Below are positions 56,640 to 64,000 of a stretch of 64,000 nt of DNA, one piece after another. The stretch lies in NCBI GenBank assembly GCA_014058105.1, contig JACGCM010001011.1, forward strand, positions 1,617,501-1,681,500, read 5' to 3'. The stretch's first letter is position 1; every line of letters begins with the position of its first letter. The notes below the pieces were generated by a model, which worked only from the letters and a program-made list of their open reading frames with translations, did not search any database and was not told the origin of the DNA. A program made the position numbers and the translations under genes. This stretch comes from Kingdonia uniflora (taxonomy: Eukaryota; Streptophyta; Magnoliopsida; Ranunculales; Circaeasteraceae).

Positions 56640-58182
56640 ACATACATAATTTGTTCCATGTGTATTACTTAATAATTATGTTCTTTTTAGTTTGATAGTA
56701 TACATAATTCATGAAGATATATATAATATTAATATCCCGATCGGGCAAATATTTTTTTTGCCTCCGTCTGCCTCTCTTGCCCCAATGTACGCTTAATCGT
56801 CAGCTACTTTCAGTCATGTGAAGTTGTAGTCTCACTTAGCCTCCGAAATTGATGTGAGGCTATATGTCTTCTCATTTCAGTTTTTGTTAAGTTGTAGTGA
56901 TTCAAGGCTCAGGTTATGGTGTCTCCATGTTACCGTAATCAACTTAAATAGGACAACCTTTGTGATCAAAATTTTGACCATGAGTACAAAGGATGGCTGT
57001 CCTTAATCTTGAGGATTGATATTGGACTGTATGAACTCTAGGATGTTATCCCGTAAAATCACTCTCTAAAAATTGCAATGTTATGGATGGCAGATATCCC
57101 TCTGATGTGTATGCCATAGGTAATACAGCCTCCTAACAGCATTAACACTATGATCATGAACTCTAATGGGGTATGAACATATGTAAAAAACATATTTCAA
57201 CATGGTAGACCTGAGGTTATAGAGATACTTAAGTCAGAAATTACCTTGATGTTAGAGTAGTTAATGACAAGAGTTGAAATGTTTAAAACTTGGAAGACAA
57301 CCAAGAAGAAAAGGTACAAAAGACTCAATAGTTCCAAAGATCAAAGTCCTAATTAATGATTTTTTTATCTTCCAAGTTTCAAAACTCAAAGTTCCAACAT
57401 TTCCTCTTGATTTTCAGTTTTTTCGGAAATGTTGTCACTTTCCTACAGATGGTAGAGAATTCTTTGGAGCACAAAAGATTTCTCTCAGTGCAATGTTGCA
57501 GTCTTGCAGGTTGGTACTCTTTCAATATCTCCCTTAGTCTTATCTGGTCTTTATGTTTAGTAAAACTGACATGAGAACTTTCTACTGTAATATTTGATCA
57601 GCCAACATGACAAAAATATTGAGAGAGATCTAAATACATTAGTTGTAAATATTTTCGCCTACTATAGATAATATTTTAAGAACACTAACTGCAAAAAGTG
57701 GGGTTTGGAGTGAGCAAGATAAATATTTTTTTCTATGTTAAGATCAGTACTAGGTTCTCTAGAAATACATTAGTTGATATCAGTATCTAACTTCAATCAT
57801 ATAAAAATTTCCAGAAAGTGCTTTTCCTCTAAAGTATTAGACCCCTTTCTTTTTATTAAATTACAGTAATGATATCAATATATAGTAACAATTTTGCTAC
57901 TTATAGCTTATACTAGAAACCATACCAAATACAAACATGCCTTAATCAAAGAGATGAGATATTAAAACTGATAACAAACGGTAAGAACTAACATAGACCC
58001 TTGGAATGTGCATCAACACATTTCCTACATTTCATCTAAAATCAGTAATATGATGCATAGGAAGAAGAAACAAATAAAATAAAGGGGAAACAAACCTACA
58101 TCATAACCTATCACCTCTTTGTCGTCTTGGTCTTCTTAGTACTATCTATGTTACCTTGCAAAAAGAAAAAAAATAGTACTAT
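56640..58182. other. Spacer downstream of the AHL gene
   Basis: AT-rich sequence, partly the 3' flank of the AHL gene. Short open frames around 57274-57570 show no family feature. A 37-bp tandem echo of AGTACTATCTATGTT lies at 58137 and 58174. Confidence 0.55.
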
Positions 58183-58230
58183 CTATGTTTGATTGAGAAT
58201 ACTGCCTGGAGGCCCATTAACGTTACCTCC

Positions 58231-58974
58231 TTAATCAAACATATTCCCTGGAAACTGATAATTATTCATCTCCAAATTATAAAAAGAGCCACCATTTCCA
58301 CCACGAGTAATACCCGAGGTCTGAGACGTGGCGGTTGTGAGTTGCAGTGGGGTCTCCTCTTCCTCCTTCTCTTTCTCCTCCCCCAACCCCAAGGATAACC
58401 TTTCAAGCGCCGCGTTTGCAAATGAGGCCGCCATTAGAACTACGGTACCTGCTATCATCAAAGGCCCAACAACTTTACCTCCGATTATTTGTGCTTGTGA
58501 TCCGACTAAATATATTGTCAATCCACCAGACCCCGGTGGTGCAGGAGGCGGGAGTATAGTACCCGTAAGCTGTATTATGTCAAACCTTCCTGACAGTGCT
58601 GCAACTCTCCCAGCCGGAGATCCTACTTCACCCAAGGTGACATTCATGACCATTCCACGGCCGCAGAGAACAGAAACACTCCTACCACGATATCTTGCAT
58701 AATCCATCGTACACTTGACAACATCTTCACTAGGAGATACTTCTAGGATATGTGATTGGAATGAGTTAGGGCTATCTTGGGTGACGACTATCGGCTGCTT
58801 CGGCTTGTTCTTAGATCCTGGGGGACGTCCCCCAGAGCTTGACGTAGCTTTTGATTTGGAGATAGCAGGCTTCTGTTCCTCGCCATGGGTATCTTTGTAT
58901 CCTTCAGTGTTGGACAAAAGTTTTGTAAAACAATCAGATTTCTGACAGGTCTGACACGGCCTGTTCCGGCCCAC
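58231..58974 (-). CDS. AT-hook motif nuclear-localised (AHL) protein, N-terminus replaced by LTR sequence
   Basis: AHL proteins are plant nuclear DNA-binding proteins that bind AT-rich DNA and form trimers through the PPC domain. Minus frame of 247 codons. Residues 1-22 come from the antisense strand of the E LTR. From residue 23 on it is host gene: AT-hook region GGRPPGSKNKPKQP (about 48-61; the usual RGRP core reads GGRP), then the PPC/DUF296 domain (about 67-195) with HILEVSPSEDVV, SPAGRVAALSGRFDIIQLTG, ILPPPAPPGSGGLTIYLVG and GPLMIAGTVVLMAASFANA. An acidic EEEKE-type stretch and the tail follow. The TAA at 58231 looks like a mutated Gln codon, because the frame continues 15 codons to a TAG at 58183-58185. 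Type I AHL genes lack introns, in keeping with this copy. The true N-terminus would lie beyond element E, outside the window. Confidence 0.85.
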   Translation of the reverse strand: MGRNRPCQTCQKSDCFTKLLSNTEGYKDTHGEEQKPAISKSKATSSSGGRPPGSKNKPKQPIVVTQDSPNSFQSHILEVSPSEDVVKCTMDYARYRGRSVSVLCGRGMVMNVTLGEVGSPAGRVAALSGRFDIIQLTGTILPPPAPPGSGGLTIYLVGSQAQIIGGKVVGPLMIAGTVVLMAASFANAALERLSLGLGEEKEKEEEETPLQLTTATSQTSGITRGGNGGSFYNLEMNNYQFPGNMFD

Positions 58975-59748
58975 TTTGAGGTGGGACCCGATGTCCGAAA
59001 CGTATGTTTGCTGGTACCATTCCGAAGCTCTCTCTGAGGGCTTTCCAACGGTTTATTCGAACGACCAAAACGGCTGTCGGATGAATGAGTAATTCGTCTC
59101 CAAAGTCAGCTACTTGAAAACTATTCGTGAAAAGGTGCGTGCCTTTTCCTTCCGTTAGTTTTAAACAAATACAACCGTTGTAAAGGTGCTTTTTCAAGTA
59201 GTTGCACCTATTGTGAATAGGTGTGTTTAGCCTATAAATTAGTGTTGAATCTGATCAATTCACTCACTCATTTTTTTGTGTGGCTTACCCTCGAATCTCC
59301 TCCTTCTCTTAAACTGTTGAAGAGCAGTTCGCATATTGTTCGCTAGAGACAGCGTATTCTAGTGCAGGTTACGTCTGTACCGACTATTGTATCTTGGGAG
59401 ACTACCTGCCAGAGATCTGTTTGCACGTAAACAGGGCAACTATATTATCTTAAGAAGATTTTTTAGCAAGCCTCAGTCATCCTCCTTAATCCTAATTCGT
59501 ATTTAATTTTCGGTATACAGTAAGTGTAGTTCATTAGTTAATTCATATTTTATTTCCATTACAAGACTGTACTATTATCTTATTTCTACTTAATCATACT
59601 GTAAAACAGTAAGATTACAGTGACAATTCTAAGTCTTTTCTAGACTTTACATTATTATACAGCATATACAGTCTGTATTGAGACAGATTGTTACATAGAA
59701 TAATCGGGGATTTATTCCGTGTTAATTCACACAGATTGTACTCCAACA
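58908..59748 (+). repeat. E 5' LTR
   Basis: 841 bp, TGTTGGACAAAAG to CTCCAACA. TATA-like TATAAAT at 59233-59239. One TTATTCGAACGACC lies near 59053. Confidence 0.88.
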
Positions 59749-59764
59749 ATCTTAAGACAATATA
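59442..59764 (+). promoter_or_regulatory. E primer-site region with U5 inverted repeat
   Basis: TCTTAAGACAATATA (59750-59764) right after the LTR is complementary at 14 of 15 positions to TATATTATCTTAAGA in U5 (59442-59456). The U5 arm lies 209 bp after the TATA box. No initiator-Met tRNA match is present. Confidence 0.7.
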
Positions 59765-59829
59765 TATTTTTTCTGTTGGTTTATTTGTGTGAACTAAACT
59801 AACTAACAGTGTCTTTTTTGTGATAGAAA

Positions 59830-60719
59830 ATGACTTGTTTCAACTCCCGCTGTGAGTAGTGGTGTTCCAAAGATTTTTACGCCACAAGAGAGGCCTGAAA
59901 AGTTCAAGGGTGTGGACTTCAAAGCATGGCAGAGAAAGATGCTCTTCTACCTAACCACTTTAGGATTGGCTAGGTTTCCGCTTGAAGACGCACTAAAACC
60001 TAAGAAAGGTGAAACTCCATAGAAAGCAAATGAAGCATTCCTTGCTGTTGATTCGTGGAATCACTCTGACTTCCTTTGCAAGAATTACATCCTGAATTCC
60101 CTTGACGAGGTACTGTATAAGGTGTATAATCCTATCAAGACTGCAAAACTCATGTGGGAGGCTCTTGAAAAGAAGTACAAAATTGAAGATGCGGGTATTC
60201 GGAAGTTTGTCGTGGACAAATTCCTGGAGTTTAAGATGGTTGATGGAAAATCTATGGTTGATCAACTCAAACTCCTCCAAATCATGCTTCATGATATCAT
60301 TGCAGAGGGGCATGTTATCAATGAATCATTTCAGGTCGCTGCTATCATTGGCAAGTTTCCGTCTGCATGGAAAGACTTCAAGTATTACCTTAAGCACAAG
60401 CGAAAGGAAATGAGTCTTGAAGACTTGGTTGTTCGACTCAAGATCGAAGAGGATAACAGGGGTACCGACAAGCGCACCAGTAATGAGGCTAAAGCGCACG
60501 TGGCTGAAAGCTCTAAACCGAACAAGAAGATAAAACAACAAGAGAAAGGCAATTTTCTCCCACCAGGGAAATAAGAATTTCTGCAAGTTCGAGGGAGACT
60601 GTTTTGTCTGTGGGAAACCAGGCCATGCTGCTAAAAATTGCATTCATTGCAAAGGTTCCAAAGATAACAATAATCCTGAAGCAAATATTACTGAGAACAT
60701 TTCTCATGACATCGAGAAC
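59830..60719 (+). pseudogene. E gag
   Basis: An ATG at 59830 is one frame off the body, which reads ERPEKFKGVDFKAWQRKMLFYL, a TAG at 60020 in place of a likely Gln, NYILNSLDEVLY, LMWEALEKKYKIEDAG, FLEFKMVDGKSMVDQ, IIGKFPSAWKDFKYYLKHK and MSLEDLVVRLKIEE. A frameshift near 60570 leads to the knuckle CFVCGKPGHAAKNC (about 60600-60641). Gag packages the RNA. Confidence 0.88.
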
Positions 60720-61877
60720 ATGCATCTATCTGCTGTTGTGCCAAAAGTGAGCCTGATTGGTAGCAACACTCGAGAATGGTGGGTGGACACTGAGGCCACT
60801 CGTCACATTTGTTCCGACAAATCTATGTTTGCCACCTATGAAAAACTGGACCACGAAGAGAAGCTCTTCATGGGTAACTCTGCAGTTTCAAGCGTTGAAG
60901 GTAAAGGACAAGTCATCCTGAAATTTACTTCTGGAAAGGATGTTACTCTGAACGAGGTTCTTCATGTTCCAGACATTAGGAAAAACCTTATATCTGGATC
61001 TGTTCTAAGCAAGAAAGGGTTTAGAATGGTCTTTGAGTCAGATAAATTTGTTCTGACCAAAAGTGGTGTGTATCTAGGTAAGGGATACATGAGTGATGAC
61101 ATGTTTAAGGAAAATATTTGTTTAATTGGAAGAAACCCTGCTTACTCTACTATTAATAAAGTTGCTTCTTCTTACTTGCTTGAGTCGCCTAATTTATGGC
61201 ATGATAGATTAGGACACATCAACTTCAGGAAAATGAAGAAATTGGCAAACTTAGGATTAATTCCTAAATTTGAGATTGATAAAACCCACAAGTGTGAGAC
61301 TTGTGTAGAAGCAAAATTTACTAAACAACCATTTCATTCGGTTGAGAGAAGTACTGAGCCCTTGGGCTTAATACATACAGATTTATGTGATTTTAAATCA
61401 ACTTCAACGCGTGGAGGTAAAAAGTATTTTATCACATTCATCGATGATTGCACATGTTATTGTTATGTGTATTTACTTACAAGTAAAGACGAGGCAATCA
61501 ACGTGTTCAACCAATATAAGGCTGAAGTTGAGAATCAACTGAGCAAGAAGATCAAGATCATTCGATCTGATAGAGGTGGAGAGTATGAATCTCCTTTCGC
61601 ACAAATATGTACAGAAAGTGGTATCATGCATAAAACTACATCTCCATACTCACCTCAGTCAAATGGAGTGGCTAAAAGGAAAAACAAAACTTTAAAGGAT
61701 ATGAAGAACTTTATGCTTTTAAGTTCTGGATTGCCTGAGAACTTGTGGGGGGAAGCTCTATATATGTTTAACTACATTTTAAACAGAGTTCCTCACAAGA
61801 AGACTGATAGTATTCCATATGTGATGTGGAAAGAGAGAAATCCTAACTATACATACCTAAAGTATGGGGGTGTTTAG
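60720..61877 (+). pseudogene. E protease and integrase
   Basis: One open frame of 385 codons. The protease reads EWWVDTEATRHIC: the Gly of the catalytic DTGA is Glu. Then LNEVLHVPDIRKNLISGS, pre-integrase LWHDRLGHINFRKM and CETCVEAKFTKQPFHS. The integrase core has IHTDLCDF (first Asp), IIRSDRGGEYES (second Asp), but QSNGVAKRKNKTLKD has Lys where the catalytic Glu belongs. The frame ends at a shift at 61877 in LKYGGV (usually VWGC). Both changes are G-to-A type. Confidence 0.92.
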
Positions 61878-62576
61878 CCAAAGTTTCAGTTCCTCATCCA
61901 AAGAGAACTAAACTTGGTTCAAAAACAGTAGATTGCTATTTTCTTGGCAACGCTGCAAATAGTAGTGCTTTCAGATTTCTGGTGTTTAAATCTGATAATG
62001 ATGACATTCATGTCAGCACTATTATAGAATCTCGTGATGCCACATTCTTTGAAGATGTGTTCCCACATAAAAGGAATATTGGTACTCCGAATCTAAAAAG
62101 AACACTTGAGGTGTCTACCAAAATTACTGAACCACTAGATGGTTCAGATAACCTTGAAATTGAGACAAAGCCAAGGAGAAGTAAAAGATCTAAAGCATCT
62201 AAGTCCTTTGGTCCAGACTTTCTAACTTACATGTTACAAAGCAAACCACATACATAAAAAGAGGCTATGTCAACTACTGAGGCTTCTTACTGGAAAGAAT
62301 CTATAGATAGTGAAATTGAATCCATTCTGCGCAATCATACTTGGGAATTGGTAGATCTTCCTCCTGGAAAGTAAACCAATTTGATGTAAATGGATATTCA
62401 AGAAGAAATTAAAGCCTGACGGTTCAATTGAGAAGTACAAGGCTAGGCTGGTAGCTAAAGGATATCGTCAAAAGGAAGGCTTAGATTTCTTTGACACATA
62501 TTCACCAGTAACTAGAATTACTTTAATCAGAATGTTAATAGCCATAACAGCTATATACAACTAGGAGATCCATCAA
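61878..62576 (+). pseudogene. E integrase C-part and RT start
   Basis: Continues in another frame with KRTKLGSKTVDCYFLG-like coding, FRFLVFKSDNDDIHVSTIIES (61982 onward), a basic KPRRSKRSKASKSFGPDF stretch, then a stop at 62255. The RT begins in fragments: [55 protein letters not shown] near 62562 (usually a Leu) precedes EIHQMDV. Confidence 0.82.
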
Positions 62577-63779
62577 ATGGATGTCAAAACTGCGTTCCTC
62601 AATGGTAAGTTAAATAAAGAAATCTATATGGAGCAACCAGAGGGGTTTAAGTCAAAGGGACAAGACAACAAAGTGTGCAAACTTGTTAAATCTCTTTATG
62701 GACTTAAACAAGCTCCAAAACAATGGCACAAAAAATTTGTCAGTGTCATGATGAAAAATGGCTTTCGTATCAATGAAAGTGACAAGTGTGTCTACTTTAA
62801 GCAAACAGGATAAGGGTGTGTCATTGTTTGCCTCTACGTTGATGATATGCTAATCTTTGGGAATAATACAGAGGTTATTACATCCACAAAGAAAATGCTT
62901 TCAAACAACTTTGATATGAAAGATCTAGGTATTGCAGATATTATTTTAGGAATTAAAATAATAAAAACACCTAACAGAATACAATTATCACAATCTCACT
63001 ATGTTGAGAAAGTGTTAGAGAGATTTAAAAGTTATGGCATTAAGGGTGCAAATAATCCTTTTACTCCATCCTTAGTGTTATACAAAAATACTGGTGATAG
63101 CGCATCCCAGTTAGAGTACTCTCGGATAATTGGCAGTCTCATGTATCTCATGAACTGTATACGGCCTGACATAGCCTATTCCATAAATAAACTAAGTAGA
63201 TACACAAGCAACCCAGGTAAGAGTCACTGGGAGGCGCTACTTAGAGTGTTAGGATATCTGCAAAATACTCTTAATTTTGCATTAAACTATGGAACATATC
63301 CAGCTGTCCTTGAGGGATACAGTGATGCAAATTGGATATCTGATTCAGATGAATCCAAATCGACGAGTGGATATGTGTTTACATTAGCAGGAGCTGCTAT
63401 CTCATGGAAATCTTCCAAACAAACACTCATAGCTCGTTCTACAATGGAATCAGAGTTTATAGCTTTAGATAAAGCGGGTGAAGAAGCAGAGTGGCTTCGA
63501 AACCTTCTGGAAGATATTTCTTTATGGACGAAACCTGTGTCAGCCATATGTATACACTGCGATAACCAAACAGCAATGTATAGAGCTCAAAACTTTATAT
63601 ATAATGGTAAGTCACGACACATTCATCGACGACACAATACCATGAGGCAGTTACTCTCAAATGGCACGATAACCATTGAATTTGTGAAATCACAAGATAA
63701 CCTAGCGGATCCATTTACTAAAGGATTATCTAGAGATAAAATTGACTGTGCATCGAGAGGAATGGGTTTAAAAGCCTAA
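62577..63779 (+). pseudogene. E reverse transcriptase and RNase H
   Basis: One frame with a single TAA (62811). QMDVKTAFLNGKLNKEIYM, SLYGLKQAPKQWHKKF, then [11 protein letters not shown] (catalytic YVDD intact), [27 protein letters not shown]. RNase [105 protein letters not shown] and [16 protein letters not shown]. It is the best kept pol part in the window and ends at a natural stop. Confidence 0.92.
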
Positions 63780-64000
63780 AACTAACGAGTTACCTTATAC
63801 GGAAACCTAACGTAGCGATTGGAGATCCCAGGGACTACGTTCAATAGGACAACCAGTTCTGAGTAACTCAAATGTGTGCACTTGAGAGTATACACTCCTT
63901 TCCATTCCTATGATGCAACAAGTGCAACCTACAACGTATGATCAGGTTAAGCTATGTTTCTAATGATGTCTATATCTTGTCAAGTACAAGTGGAGTATAG
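63780..64000 (+). other. E 3' untranslated interior
   Basis: Non-coding sequence after RNase H, with GAGTTAC, GATTGGAGAT and GGACAACCAGTT blocks that correspond, inverted, to 4700-4950 of Copia-1. The polypurine tract and 3' LTR lie outside. Confidence 0.75.

Larger units (their letters stand above)
58908..64000 (+). mobile_element. Ty1/copia retrotransposon 'E', 3' end outside the window
   Basis: 5' LTR 58908-59748, then gag, protease, integrase, RT and RNase H in copia order up to 63779, then untranslated sequence to the window edge. Relative of Copia-1 (same motif wording, same primer-site layout) but with a different LTR. It inserted in the AHL coding region next to TTCAG (58903-58907); the second target copy is outside. 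Coding parts have stops, frameshifts and catalytic changes, so it is not autonomous. Confidence 0.92.

Noticed and set aside
57274..57574. Overlapping 87- and 72-codon frames
   Set aside because: Low-complexity hydrophobic sequence without start context or family features.
58328..58702. 124-codon plus-strand frame opposite the AHL gene
   Set aside because: Shadow of the AHL PPC domain; the minus frame carries the family motifs.
1..64000. CRISPR array or bacterial-type operon
   Set aside because: The window is plant nuclear DNA; the tandem repeats present are minisatellites or duplications without spacer structure.

Overview
This is an angiosperm nuclear window, probably eudicot; the species cannot be named from the sequence. 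It is AT-rich intergenic DNA built almost entirely of nested transposable elements. Few host gene remains are left: a receptor-like kinase pseudogene, the last exon of a synaptotagmin-type gene, an unidentified multi-exon gene piece beside a CACTA end, and an AT-hook (AHL) gene cut by a retrotransposon. No tRNA or rRNA gene and no CRISPR array was seen.

Layout. 1-2400: spacer with an old direct duplication. 2431-3373: kinase pseudogene. 3374-16238: Ty1/copia element 'Copia-1' (minus), split in its RNase H by 'A1' (5267-12247, plus, target duplication CTATG). 16239-16628: synaptotagmin C2B exon. 16729-21965: Ty1/copia 'D' (minus, target duplication CATAT). 23224 to about 35968: decayed Ty1/copia 'C' (minus), cut by 'B' (23644-30675, plus, target duplication GGTTC) and by a LINE (about 32500-34625, plus). 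35969-37905: CACTA end and split gene. 37925-38133: second LINE fragment. 38134-46865: Ty3/gypsy chromovirus of Tekay/Del type (plus) with a truncated 3' LTR joined to a piece of B LTR (46866-47308). 49652-56639: 'A2', a second A element in minus orientation. 58231-58907: AHL gene. 58908-64000: Ty1/copia 'E' (plus), running off the window.

The most interesting material is the A/B group (A1, A2, B). These ~7 kb elements have tRNA-Asp-type primer sites and no visible reverse transcriptase or integrase, so they must be mobilised in trans. A and B have different LTRs but share (i) a reading frame joining a Gag-like segment to an acidic region and a hydrophobic tail that I do not recognise, (ii) a set of RNA hairpins in the 5' leader and near the 3' end whose stems stay constant while loops vary, including G-U to A-U exchanges, and (iii) two internal copies of the polypurine tract at constant spacing. 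A second notable signal is in Copia-1 and E: U5 carries the reverse complement of the primer-site sequence, and the two families differ in a compensating way, which raises a fold-back or self-priming hypothesis. A third is a 50-bp minisatellite with TTCGAA sites alternately 20 and 30 bp apart, found in both the Tekay LTR and the LINE 3' region.

Coding decay is strong. Many stops are Gln codons turned into TAA or TAG and several catalytic Asp, Glu or Gly residues are changed by G-to-A, as expected from deamination of methylated cytosine. The AHL reading frame is the only long host reading frame still open, and its present ATG comes from the antisense strand of the E LTR.
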